Source of the DNA: an uncultured Collinsella sp.
Lineage (GTDB): Bacteria; Actinomycetota; Coriobacteriia; Coriobacteriales; Coriobacteriaceae
DNA length: 26,037 bases
Direction of reading: 5' to 3'
NCBI GenBank assembly: GCA_958453935.1
Contig: CAUDZT010000033.1
Span: forward strand, 1 to 26,037
Shown here: positions 15,362-22,424 of the stretch, one piece after another
Numbering within the stretch: the stretch's first letter is position 1
How the letters are laid out: every line of letters begins with the position of its first letter
The notes under the pieces: model-generated
The model's database searches: none
What the model was told of the DNA's origin: nothing
The model's input: the letters and a program-made list of their open reading frames with translations, nothing else
Program-made: the position numbers and the translations under genes

Positions 15362-15961
15362 TTACTTGATCTCGATGCTCGAAATCTCGACTTCGCGTGC
15401 CTCGTCAACTGCTTTCTTCATGTCGTCGGGGAACTCGATGGAGTTGAGGAGTGTCTCGGCTTCTTTCTTGTGCTGGTCGAAGTTCGAGATGAGGACGTAG
15501 GCGCTTCCCGGCTCAACGTCGGTAAAAAGCATGGTTGAGATGCCGCTGTTGTCCTCGTATGTTCCGACGAGCCACGTCCTGCCGTTATACTCGACGGACC
15601 CGCCATCCTTCCACTGGAACGTATCCCCCTTCTTTTCCGCCTGGTCGGCGTGGGATTCCTCGGCCGTCAGCGCTTTTTTCCAAACGGGGATAAAGCGATC
15701 GGCCGAGGCGTTCTCGTCTTCGGGGAAGGTGAGCTGAACCCTGTCGGCATTCTTGCCGGCGGAGTCGCTTACGCCGACGCCCTCGGGCATCTCGACCTTA
15801 AACCAGATAAAGTCGGTCTTCTTGGCGACGGGGACCTTTTCCTTGCTCTCGCTCTTGGAGGCGCTGCCGCCGCCCGATGCGCTCCCGCCGCAGCCGACAA
15901 GGGCAAACACGGCAAAGAGGGCGATGCAAAGGGAAAGGATCGATAGGGTCTTTTTCTTCAT
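15362..15961 (-). CDS. lipoprotein, paralogue of the downstream lipoprotein
   Basis: The 199 residues begin MKKKTLSILSLCIALFA with lipobox LVGC (22-24 region) and a Gly/Ser/Lys linker. The body starts DFIWFKVEMPEGV and continues with ASADRFIPV, VEYNGRTW and YVLISNFDQHKKEAETLL, aligning with its neighbour throughout and ending in IEIK. Function is unknown; it is tethered to the outer face of the membrane. The start at 15961 is chosen because GGAGGACGCCACC precedes it and a lipoprotein signal begins there. The frame extends upstream to 16270 with no signal peptide at that start. The pair looks like a tandem duplication. Confidence 0.88.
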   Translation of the reverse strand: MKKKTLSILSLCIALFAVFALVGCGGSASGGGSASKSESKEKVPVAKKTDFIWFKVEMPEGVGVSDSAGKNADRVQLTFPEDENASADRFIPVWKKALTAEESHADQAEKKGDTFQWKDGGSVEYNGRTWLVGTYEDNSGISTMLFTDVEPGSAYVLISNFDQHKKEAETLLNSIEFPDDMKKAVDEAREVEISSIEIK

Positions 15962-16159
15962 GGTGGCGTCCTCCTTGTCTGCCAGGGACATCGTGTGCCG
16001 CGGATCGCTGGGGCGGCGGTTACGCATGCACATGATGCCTTTGTTTGCTGTGCGGTTATTCCTCCATTCGTCGTCCGGTGTCGTGGCGAGCGTTGCCCCA
16101 ACATAGGGCTCCTTACCTATATGTATGCCCCAGTTGCCGCTGCCCGGGAGTCTCGAAAC

Positions 16160-16177
16160 GTGGGCCATGTGTCCCAT
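16160..16177. repeat. copy 2 of the 18-bp motif shared by both lipoprotein leaders
   Basis: It is identical to 15194-15211 over 18 bases. Here it lies about 200 bases from the lipoprotein start and about 160 from fchA, so it could act on either gene. Confidence 0.7.
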
Positions 16178-16237
16178 GTTTGTGTCGCTGCCGCCTATCG
16201 TGTGCCATAGAAATCCGCGATGGCCAGGTGCGCTGAC

Positions 16238-16255
16238 GCCCATGTGCTTATGGGC
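16238..16255. promoter_or_regulatory. inverted repeat upstream of fchA
   Basis: GCCCAT and ATGGGC, 6 bases apart, form a perfect inverted repeat that also contains the CCCATGTG core found in the 18-bp lipoprotein motif. It lies directly before TAGACT (16256-16261), a -10-like sequence, so it could be an operator. Tentative. Confidence 0.35.
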
Positions 16256-16286
16256 TAGACTTAGCACCATTATGTGATCGATGCGG

Positions 16287-16312
16287 TCGGTCGGCGGTTG
16301 CCGCTCGACCGA
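16287..16312 (+). promoter_or_regulatory. hairpin in the fchA-folD leader
   Basis: TCGGTCGGCGG and CCGCTCGACCGA pair over 11 bp with a single bulged base and a 3-base loop, about 26 bases before the fchA start. There is no U-tract, so it is not a terminator. It could affect translation or RNA stability. Confidence 0.4.
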
Positions 16313-16338
16313 TGTATATGACTTGAAGGTGCATGTGT

Positions 16339-16971
16339 ATGAGCCAAGAGATGATGGACAAGACCTGCCGCGGGTTTGCCGAGGCGCTTGCCGCGCGCGA
16401 GCCGGTGCCCGGCGGCGGCAGCGCGAGCGCCTTTGTGGGTGCGCTGGGCGCCTCGCTGTGCGGGATGGTCGCGCGCTACGGCGCGACCAACCCCACGCTT
16501 GCCGATCGCGCGGATGACCTGACGCGCGCGTTTGCCCAGGCTGATGAGCTGGCCCAGGAGCTTGTCGAGTTGGTTGCCGAGGACGTTCGTGCCTATGGGC
16601 AGGTGTCCGCGGCGTACGGTATTCCGCGTGACGATCCGGCTCGAGCGACCGCGATTCAGGATGCGCTGCATGTGGCCGCTATGCCGCCGTATCGCATTAT
16701 GGATGCCTGCGGGCGTGCACTGGCGCTGCTCGAGGACATGGCCGACAAGGGTTCGCGTCAGCTGCTGTCCGATGTGGCGTGCGGCGCCGTGTTCTGCCGT
16801 TCTGCTATGCAGGGCGCGAGCTTGACGCTCTTTGCGAACACCACGTCTATGAAGGATCGCGCTCGTGCTGAGGAGCTCGAGACGGCGTGTGATGAGTTGC
16901 TCGACATGTGGTTGCCGCGCGCCGATGCGCTGGCGCGCCGCGCCGCCGACGCCGCAAGGAAGAGGGGATAG
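16339..16971 (+). CDS. fchA: methenyltetrahydrofolate cyclohydrolase (cyclodeaminase/cyclohydrolase family)
   Basis: FchA interconverts 5,10-methenyl-THF and 10-formyl-THF. The 210-residue protein is all-helical, with the family motif PVPGGGSASAFVGALGASL (about 22-40) and later VPRDDPARATAIQDAL-type and SLTLFANTTSM segments. Such proteins are either the cyclohydrolase or the formiminotransferase cyclodeaminase; adjacency to folD favours the cyclohydrolase. The second ATG (16339) is chosen because GAAGGTG (16325-16331) is 7 bases before it. The first ATG (16333) leaves almost no spacing. folD begins two bases after the stop. The downstream FolD appears to lack cyclohydrolase residues, so FchA probably supplies this step. 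Confidence 0.88.
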   Translation: MSQEMMDKTCRGFAEALAAREPVPGGGSASAFVGALGASLCGMVARYGATNPTLADRADDLTRAFAQADELAQELVELVAEDVRAYGQVSAAYGIPRDDPARATAIQDALHVAAMPPYRIMDACGRALALLEDMADKGSRQLLSDVACGAVFCRSAMQGASLTLFANTTSMKDRARAEELETACDELLDMWLPRADALARRAADAARKRG

Positions 16972-16973
16972 CC

Positions 16974-17828
16974 ATGGCTGAGCTACTGAAGGGTGCTCCC
17001 GTCGCCCGCGCGTTGACTGAGGAACTTGCTGCTCGCTGCGCAGCCCTGCGCGAGCGGGGTGTTGTTCCGACGTCGGCTATCGTGCGTGTGGGTGAACGCG
17101 AGGACGACCTATCCTACGAGCGCGGTGCGCTCAAGCGCTGCGAGAAGGTTGGCATTGAAGCTCGCCGCGTTTTGCTTCCCGCCGATGTTTCGCAGGACGA
17201 GCTGTTGGCGGCCATCGAGGACATCAATACCGATTCGTCTGTTCATGGCTGCCTGATGTTCCGCCCGCTGCCCGCCGGCCTTGACGAGGACGCGGTTGCC
17301 GCGGCACTCGATCCTGCCAAAGACGTTGACTCCATGACGCCGGCTTCGCTGCTCACCACGCTTTCGGGGCGCGGCGAGGGTTTTGCCCCCTGCACAGCCG
17401 AAGCCGTGCTTGCTTTGCTGGATCATTACGGCGTTGAGCTGGATGGAGCTAAGGTTGCTGTGGTCGGGCGCTCGCTGGTGATCGGGCGTCCTGTTGCCGC
17501 CATGCTTACGGCGCGCAATGCGACCGTGACGACGTGCCATACGCATACGCGCGACCTTGCTGCCGAGTGCCGTGCTGCCGACATTGTGGTTGCCGCCGTT
17601 GGACGCGCGCACACGATTGGCGTGGATGCCATTCGCGAGGACCAGACGATCATCGATGTTGGCATTAATTGGGACGAGGCCGCTGGCAAGCTGGTCGGGG
17701 ACGTCGATTTTGATGCTGCGGAGCCGGTTGTTAACGCCATCACGCCCGTGCCGGGCGGCGTGGGCGCTGTGACGACGGCGATCCTCGCCAAACACGTGAT
17801 CAAGGCGGCCGAGCGCGCATCGAAATAG
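16974..17828 (+). CDS. folD: FolD-family methylene-THF dehydrogenase, cyclohydrolase residues altered
   Basis: FolD normally performs both NAD(P)-dependent methylene-THF dehydrogenation and methenyl-THF cyclohydrolysis. The 284 residues show the expected HGCLMFRPLP (91-100), KDVDSMTP, PCTAEAV, the nucleotide-fold GRSLVIGRP and TPVPGGVGAVTTA. In an ungapped comparison with E. coli FolD as I know it, Tyr48 is kept, but the active-site lysine (YxxxK, Lys54 in E. coli) is Ala52 and the cyclohydrolase glutamine (VQLPLP) is Phe96. I infer a dehydrogenase-only enzyme that relies on FchA. ATG 16974 follows the fchA stop by 2 bases, with AGGAAGAGGGG ahead. A hairpin about 100 bases downstream could end the transcript. 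Confidence 0.92.
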   Translation: MAELLKGAPVARALTEELAARCAALRERGVVPTSAIVRVGEREDDLSYERGALKRCEKVGIEARRVLLPADVSQDELLAAIEDINTDSSVHGCLMFRPLPAGLDEDAVAAALDPAKDVDSMTPASLLTTLSGRGEGFAPCTAEAVLALLDHYGVELDGAKVAVVGRSLVIGRPVAAMLTARNATVTTCHTHTRDLAAECRAADIVVAAVGRAHTIGVDAIREDQTIIDVGINWDEAAGKLVGDVDFDAAEPVVNAITPVPGGVGAVTTAILAKHVIKAAERASK

Positions 17829-17864
17829 GCGTTTTGGGCTGTTTGAGGGGTTAGTTCTATACCC

Positions 17865-17896
17865 TGTGGACAAAAAATGCCAAATATGAGTACTGT
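17865..17896. repeat. left 32-bp terminal inverted repeat
   Basis: It pairs with 18065-18096 at 31 of 32 positions. Confidence 0.9.
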
Positions 17897-17930
17897 TGCC
17901 AAGATACTCACATATATTTTAGGCTAATTT

Positions 17931-17974
17931 GGCTCTCTAACGATATTTATTATCGATAGAGAGCCTATTTTATT
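17931..17974 (+). terminator. inner hairpin, terminator-like, within the fold-back element
   Basis: GGCTCTCTAACGATA (17931-17945) and TATCGATAGAGAGCC (17951-17965) pair over 15 positions with one mismatch and a 5-base loop, followed by TATTTTATT. It can serve as the folD terminator. Confidence 0.6.
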
Positions 17975-18064
17975 GGACCTATGAGGAATTACATCATCTA
18001 ATTTTTGAACAGATGTAGACTTCCGACACCCATGCGTAGCAAAATTGCTGTTACTAAATTGGTG

Positions 18065-18096
18065 ACAGTACTCATATTTGGCATTTTTTGACCACA
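18065..18096. repeat. right 32-bp terminal inverted repeat
   Basis: It is the inverse partner of 17865-17896, with one mismatch. Confidence 0.9.
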
Positions 18097-18182
18097 AGGG
18101 CTGCCGAGGCCGTGGTTTCGCCCTTTCTGCGCCGAAGCGATACACTGTTATCGTTTGATTTCTTCGCTCAAGGAGGATGCGC

Positions 18183-19706
18183 ATGCCGTGCACAACGATT
18201 CTGGTTGGTAAGAATGCGAGCTACGACGGGTCGACGCTTGTCGCCCGCAACGAGGACTCGTCCAACGGGGTGTTTGAGCCCAAGCGTATGCGCGTGGTGC
18301 ATCCCGACGAGCAGCCGCGTGCCTACATGAGCGTCCTGAGTCGCCTGACCGTTGAACTGCCCGATAACCCCATGCGCTACACGAGCGTCCCCGATGTTGT
18401 CCCGGGCCACGGCATCTGGGCCGAGGCCGGCTTCAACGAGCTCAATGTGGGCATGTCCGCAACCGAGACGCTCACCACCAACGAGCGCGTTCGCGGCGCC
18501 GACCCGCTCGTGGACTACGTGCCCGCCAAGGGCAACGAGGGCGAGGACGGCTATGTTCCGGCGCAGCCCGGCGGTCTGGGCGAGGAGGACATGGTGACCC
18601 TGGTGCTGCCGTATGCCAAGTCCGCCCGCGACGGCGTACGCATTCTGGGTGACCTGCTCGAGCGTTATGGCACCTACGAGAACAACGGCATCGCCTTTAG
18701 CGACGTGGACGAGATCTGGTGGCTCGAGACCATCGGCGGCCACCACTGGATTGCCAAGCGCGTGCCCGATGACGCCTATGTGACCATGCCCAACCAGCTG
18801 GGTATCGACAGCTTTGACCTGGATGACGCCGAGGGCGCCCAGGCCGACCACATGTGCTCCGCCGACCTGCGCTCCTGGATGGCCGAGTGGCATCTGGACC
18901 TGACGCTGGGCGTCGAGGGCGACGGTCCGGCCGCGGTCTTTAACCCGCGCGAGGCCTTTGGCTCGCACAGTGACAGCGACCACGTTTACAACACGCCGCG
19001 CGCCTGGTACATGCAGCGCTGCCTCAACCCCAGCGATGTGTGGGATGGCCCCGACGCCGACTACACGCCCGAGAGCGACGATATCCCCTGGAGCCGCGTG
19101 CCCGAGCGCAAGGTGACCATCGAGGACATCAAGTACGTGCTTTCGAGCCACTACCAGGGCACGGAGTACGACTGCTACGGCAGCAAGGGCACGCCCGCCA
19201 CGCGCGGCGCCTATCGCCCCATCGGCATCAACCGCAACAGCCAGCTCGCCGTGCTGCAGCTGCGTCCCTATGCGCAGCCGGCCTACCGCGCCGTTCAGTG
19301 GATGGCCTTTGGCTCCAACTCGTTTAACGCGCTGGTTCCGCTGTACGCCAACGTCGAGACCATGCCCGAATACTATGCCGACACGCAGGCTCGCGTGACG
19401 TCCGAAAACTTCTACTGGGCCAACCGCCTGATCGGCGCGCTGGCTGACGTCCGCTTCCATGAGTGCGGCCGCGCCGTGGAGGACTATCAGGAAAAGGTCG
19501 GCGGCATGGGTCACAAACAGTTGCACGACGTTGACGCCGCCGTTGCCGCGCTGCCCGAGGCTGAGGTGTCTGCCGAGCTTGCACGCGCCAACGAGGAGTT
19601 TGCCGAGCGTGTTCGCGTAGAGACCGATGCTCTACTGGGCAAGGTGCTCTACACCACGAGCTGCGCCATGAAGAACTCTTTCGCGATGAACGACAACGTG
19701 AGGTAG
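18183..19706 (+). CDS. C69-family dipeptidase (PepD-like)
   Basis: C69 dipeptidases are N-terminal-nucleophile hydrolases that cleave dipeptides. The 507-residue protein begins MPCTTILVGKNASYDGSTLVARNEDS-type sequence, in which the Cys of MPCTT is the expected nucleophile once the N-terminus is removed. The NED segment is also typical. The length is in the family range. The second ATG (18183) is chosen because AAGGAGG (18170-18176) is 6 bases ahead of it, while the first ATG (18177) abuts it. No signal peptide is visible, so it is probably cytoplasmic. It looks monocistronic and lies directly downstream of the fold-back element. Confidence 0.93.
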   Translation: MPCTTILVGKNASYDGSTLVARNEDSSNGVFEPKRMRVVHPDEQPRAYMSVLSRLTVELPDNPMRYTSVPDVVPGHGIWAEAGFNELNVGMSATETLTTNERVRGADPLVDYVPAKGNEGEDGYVPAQPGGLGEEDMVTLVLPYAKSARDGVRILGDLLERYGTYENNGIAFSDVDEIWWLETIGGHHWIAKRVPDDAYVTMPNQLGIDSFDLDDAEGAQADHMCSADLRSWMAEWHLDLTLGVEGDGPAAVFNPREAFGSHSDSDHVYNTPRAWYMQRCLNPSDVWDGPDADYTPESDDIPWSRVPERKVTIEDIKYVLSSHYQGTEYDCYGSKGTPATRGAYRPIGINRNSQLAVLQLRPYAQPAYRAVQWMAFGSNSFNALVPLYANVETMPEYYADTQARVTSENFYWANRLIGALADVRFHECGRAVEDYQEKVGGMGHKQLHDVDAAVAALPEAEVSAELARANEEFAERVRVETDALLGKVLYTTSCAMKNSFAMNDNVR

Positions 19707-19740
19707 GGATTTCCCGTCGATCGAATAGCGCTAAAACGCT

Positions 19741-19770
19741 TTGTCGCTTTCGCTCAATCTTGGGTACAAG
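19741..19770 (+). promoter_or_regulatory. candidate promoter of the phasin-like/aarF pair
   Basis: TTGTCG (19741-19746) and TACAAG (19765-19770), 18 bases apart, lie 36 bases before the start of the 19806 gene. Both hexamers match the consensus only partly. Confidence 0.35.
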
Positions 19771-19805
19771 AACGCCAATGCAGTTGTTTGTGATTGGAGA
19801 CAACC

Positions 19806-20222
19806 ATGATTATGAAACTCGATCAGCTTGTTAACGGCGCCATCAACGTGGGCTTCGGCGCCGCTGCTGTTGCCGTCGAGGGCAGCAAGAAGGTTCTCGA
19901 CGATCTTAATACCAAGGGTGAGCAGGTGCGTAAGGACGCAGGCGCCCCCGATATCGCCCGCAGTGTGTCCGACATGTTCGAGCAGGCCGGTGGCACCATC
20001 TCCGACCTGACCGAGCGTCTGGGCATGCAGGGCGAGACCGCGGCCCAGCGCGTGCTTGACGAGCTCATCCTTGCCCGCGTCCGCGTCATGACCGCCCCCG
20101 AGCGCACGGCCTTCCTGGCCCATGTGCGCGACATCGTCGATTCGGTCGAGGACAACGTGACCTCGGTGCCCGTCGAGTCCGTTGAGCCCGACGATGCGAA
20201 GGATACCGAAGAGGCCGAGTAG
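19806..20222 (+). CDS. phasin-like coiled-coil protein upstream of aarF
   Basis: The 138 residues begin MIMKLDQLVNGAINVGFGAAA, with a short hydrophobic segment (about 9-27), then a long amphipathic helical region (SKKVLDDLNTKGEQVRKDA, and AARSVSDMFEQ-like helices), and end in an acidic tail (PVESVEPDDAKDTEEAE). This resembles phasin-family or similar coiled-coil proteins found upstream of AarF/UbiB genes in Gram-positives. Enzyme residues are absent, so a scaffolding or lipid-surface role is likely. The ATG at 19806 has GGAGA 6 bases ahead. The aarF-like gene starts 8 bases after the stop, so they form an operon. Confidence 0.75.
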   Translation: MIMKLDQLVNGAINVGFGAAAVAVEGSKKVLDDLNTKGEQVRKDAGAPDIARSVSDMFEQAGGTISDLTERLGMQGETAAQRVLDELILARVRVMTAPERTAFLAHVRDIVDSVEDNVTSVPVESVEPDDAKDTEEAE

Positions 20223-20230
20223 TAGCGCAG

Positions 20231-21994
20231 ATGGCAGATTCCACCACCGATTACAACAATCTAGATCCCTTGGGTGACGAGGCGGCGGTTGTCGATGAGG
20301 TCGACGCCGCCGTCTCGGGCGCTCGCAAGAAGCCGCGCGCTGTCGATATGGTGCCAGAGGAGCCCGACGCGATGGCGCCGGACGAGGAATACCAGCTCAC
20401 GCCGGCGGGTCGCCGCGAGCGCATCGGGCAGATTGTTCGCCTGGTCAAAAAGTACCGCGTGTGGGACAACCTCACGCCGGTTCGTTTGCGCCGCCTGCTC
20501 GAGGAACTCGGCCCCATGTTCGTTAAGATGGGGCAGATTCTGGCCAACCGGTCCGAGATTCTGCCGCAACGCTTTTGCGACGAGCTGCGTCGTCTGCGCT
20601 CCGACGTGGAGCCGGTGCCGTACGAGGTCGTACTCAGTTGTCTGGAAGAAGAATACGGCCTGCGCCTGGGGGAGATGTTCGATGCGATCGACCCCAATCC
20701 GCTTGGTAGCGCATCGCTCGCGCAGGTGCACCGCGCTCGTTTGGTGACGGGCGAGGACGTGGCCGTCAAGGTGCAGCGCCCCGGTGCGCAGCAGGTTATG
20801 GCACAGGACATCGATATCATCCGCTCGGTGGTGCGTATCGTTTCCAAGTTCGTCAACACCGATCAATTCGTTGACCTGCACGGCGTAGTCGAGGAGCTGT
20901 GGACCTCGTTTCGCGAGGAGACCAACTTTTTGGCCGAGGCCAAAAACCTCAACGACTTCTACGAGTTCCATAGGAGCGTTCATGGCGTGACGTGTCCTAA
21001 ATCCTATCTGGACCTGTGCACCGAGCACGTGGTGGTTATGGACTACGTCGACGGCATTTCGATCGCCGATCCTGAACGCTTGGTGGCCGAGGGCTATGAC
21101 TTGGAAAAGATCGGTGCCGCAATCGTCGAGGATTACTCGACGCAGGTGCTCGATGACGGCTTTTTCCATGCCGACCCGCATGCGGGAAACATTATTCTCA
21201 AGGACGGCATCGTTTACTTTATCGACTTGGGCATGGTCGGACGCATGTCGAGTCACGATCGCGGTATCGTCAAGGACATGATTTTCGCCGTGGCCGAGGG
21301 TGACGTGCCCAAGCTCAAGGATTCGCTCATGCGCTTCGCCGTGACGCGTGGCGACTCGGCTGAGCTCGATCATTCGGCCTTTTTGTCCGATCTTGACTTT
21401 ATCGTGGCTGACTTTGCGGGCCTTGACCTGAAGGATCTGGATATCGGCGAGTTTTTGACCTCGCTGTTAAACCTCGCGCGCAAAAACGACGTTGAACTGC
21501 CGAGCGTGGTAACGATGTTCGCCCGCGGCATGGTGACGCTCGAGGGCCTGTTGACCGAGTACATGCCCAACGTCAACATGATCCAGATCATTCAGACGCA
21601 TATCAAAAACGAAAAAAGCACTTATGCGCGCGTGCGCGACATGGGACGCGATCTTGCCGCGAGCAGCTATCGCGCGGCAAAAGGCTCGCTCGAGGCGGCC
21701 GAGTATCTTGGCCTGGCTTCGCGCATGCTCACGCGCGGTCAGCTTAAGGTGAACACGCAGATCATGAGCAGCGATAAGGCGCTGCGACAGCTGGGCGGAA
21801 TTATCGACCGCATGTCGATGGCAATTGTGATTGCTGGCCTGTTTATCGGTTCGTCGGTGGTGTACTACGCGCGCATCGAGCCGGTTGTGTTTGGTATCCC
21901 GGTCATTGGCTTTATGGGCTACGTCAGCGCACTGGTGCTGGCGCTTATGCTGGGCCGCAATATCTGGCTCAACAGTCACGGCGGCAAGCACTAG
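20231..21994 (+). CDS. AarF/UbiB/ABC1 family protein-kinase-like ATPase
   Basis: UbiB-family proteins are membrane-associated, atypical kinase-like ATPases linked to quinone or lipid metabolism. The 587 residues show the family KxGQ motif (KMGQ, 99-102), the Ala-rich nucleotide loop (GSASLAQVH, 159-167), the lysine of VAVKVQRP (K180), the catalytic HADPHAGN (313-320) and DLG (332-334). Two C-terminal membrane helices (about 530-546 and 552-576) end the protein. An acidic, disordered N-terminal extension (1-55) precedes the fold. The ATG at 20231 has only a weak ribosome binding site, so translation may depend on coupling to the phasin-like gene. Its true substrate is unknown, as Coriobacteriia lack ubiquinone. 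Confidence 0.93.
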   Translation: MADSTTDYNNLDPLGDEAAVVDEVDAAVSGARKKPRAVDMVPEEPDAMAPDEEYQLTPAGRRERIGQIVRLVKKYRVWDNLTPVRLRRLLEELGPMFVKMGQILANRSEILPQRFCDELRRLRSDVEPVPYEVVLSCLEEEYGLRLGEMFDAIDPNPLGSASLAQVHRARLVTGEDVAVKVQRPGAQQVMAQDIDIIRSVVRIVSKFVNTDQFVDLHGVVEELWTSFREETNFLAEAKNLNDFYEFHRSVHGVTCPKSYLDLCTEHVVVMDYVDGISIADPERLVAEGYDLEKIGAAIVEDYSTQVLDDGFFHADPHAGNIILKDGIVYFIDLGMVGRMSSHDRGIVKDMIFAVAEGDVPKLKDSLMRFAVTRGDSAELDHSAFLSDLDFIVADFAGLDLKDLDIGEFLTSLLNLARKNDVELPSVVTMFARGMVTLEGLLTEYMPNVNMIQIIQTHIKNEKSTYARVRDMGRDLAASSYRAAKGSLEAAEYLGLASRMLTRGQLKVNTQIMSSDKALRQLGGIIDRMSMAIVIAGLFIGSSVVYYARIEPVVFGIPVIGFMGYVSALVLALMLGRNIWLNSHGGKH

Positions 21995-22045
21995 AGGCCG
22001 CGACCGTCACCGCATTTTCCTATCGCAAACAATAGCTTTTACTTT

Positions 22046-22073
22046 GGGCTTCGCCTGCGTGCGAGGCCCTTTT
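22046..22073 (+). terminator. terminator of the aarF-like gene
   Basis: GGGCTTCGC (22046-22054) and GCGAGGCCC (22061-22069) form a 9-bp stem with one G-U pair and a 6-base loop, followed by TTTT. Confidence 0.8.
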
Positions 22074-22099
22074 GCGTGATACCATACTGACGGTAATAA
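22072..22099 (+). promoter_or_regulatory. promoter ahead of the cobalamin riboswitch
   Basis: TTGCGT (22072-22077) and TAATAA (22094-22099), 16 bases apart, would start transcription near 22105, just before the first stem of the aptamer. The placement supports the call. Confidence 0.5.
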
Positions 22100-22104
22100 T
22101 CGAT

Positions 22105-22285
22105 GGCCTAGATGGTGGTGCGGAGACGCACGAATGCGCGGTTTTCCTGCGCGTTTGGGAGAATCGGGGTGCAAGTCCCCGGCTGTACCAGTAACCGTAA
22201 TTCCTCTTGGCTCGGGATGTTCGTGTCGCAGATCGGACGGCGCGCCTGAGCCGTTAAGGTTAAGTCGGATCGCCTCCCATCTTGT
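22105..22285 (+). ncRNA. cobalamin riboswitch
   Basis: The core GGTGCAAGTCCCCGGCTG (22168-22185) followed by TACCAGTAACCGTAA matches the conserved aptamer core of B12 riboswitches. The downstream AAGTCGGATCGCC (22262-22274) is the variant of the conserved B12-box end. GATGG (22111-22115) and CCATC (22277-22281) can form the closing stem P1. GTGCG and CGCAC (22118-22131) form a hairpin with a GAGA tetraloop. Such RNAs bind a corrinoid and usually repress B12 uptake or synthesis genes. Here it precedes the DUF4430 surface-protein gene. The first gene after it is the 22425 frame. Which corrinoid it senses cannot be told from sequence. Confidence 0.85.
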
Positions 22286-22424
22286 ATGCGGCTGCGGCGT
22301 ATGCCGCCGGTGTGCATAGGGCTCTGGAGGGAAGGGGACCCCGATGGGGGAACTCGAGCGCAACATGCGCGATGACGTGGGGCAGCCTCAAGGCAACGCT
22401 CCAAGTACAGACAGTAGGAGACAA
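22286..22424 (+). promoter_or_regulatory. putative expression platform of the riboswitch, with a second possible start
   Basis: It contains GGAGGGAAGGGG (22326-22337), a strong ribosome binding site, and an in-frame ATG at 22344. CCCC (22339-22342) and GGGG (22346-22349) can form a hairpin with that ATG at its loop. CCTCC (22273-22277, at the riboswitch 3' edge) can pair with GGAGG (22326-22330). No intrinsic terminator was seen, so control is probably at translation. The later start, 22425, has its own TAGGAG. Confidence 0.5.

Larger units (their letters stand above)
15962..16338. other. 377-base divergent region between the lipoprotein and fchA genes
   Basis: It holds leaders for both directions. 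The second copy of the 18-bp motif is at 16160-16177. A 6-bp inverted repeat, GCCCAT and ATGGGC, is at 16238-16255. A leader hairpin is at 16287-16312. No coding sequence is supported; the frames running through it are extensions of the flanking genes. Confidence 0.55.
17861..18100. mobile_element. MITE-like fold-back element, 240 bp, AT-rich
   Basis: Terminal inverted repeats of 32 bases (17865-17896 and 18065-18096) match at 31 positions. The left arm begins TGTGGACAAAAAATGCC and the right arm is its inverse with one T for A. The arms lie 168 bases apart, the sequence is far richer in AT than its neighbours, and there is no transposase. This fits a non-autonomous miniature element or a large fold-back RNA structure. 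No clear target-site duplication was seen at the edges, so insertion is inferred. Confidence 0.6.
17829..18182. other. AT-rich gap of 354 bases between folD and the dipeptidase gene
   Basis: Most of it is the fold-back element at 17861-18100 and its inner hairpin. The last 80 bases hold the leader of the C69 dipeptidase gene, including a TACACT -10-like hexamer (18141-18146) and an inverted CGATA/TATCG pair around it. No protein-coding gene is supported. Confidence 0.6.

Noticed and set aside
15962..16270. N-terminal extension of the second lipoprotein
   Set aside because: The extension would bury the lipoprotein signal peptide inside the protein. The strong ribosome binding site lies before 15961.
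17924..18193. 89-residue minus-strand frame across the fold-back element
   Set aside because: It starts in the dipeptidase leader and reads straight through the inverted repeats, with no ribosome binding site. It is best explained as non-coding.
18168..19526. 452-residue minus-strand frame
   Set aside because: Antisense to the C69 dipeptidase, with no protein-like motifs. Long antisense frames are expected at this GC content.
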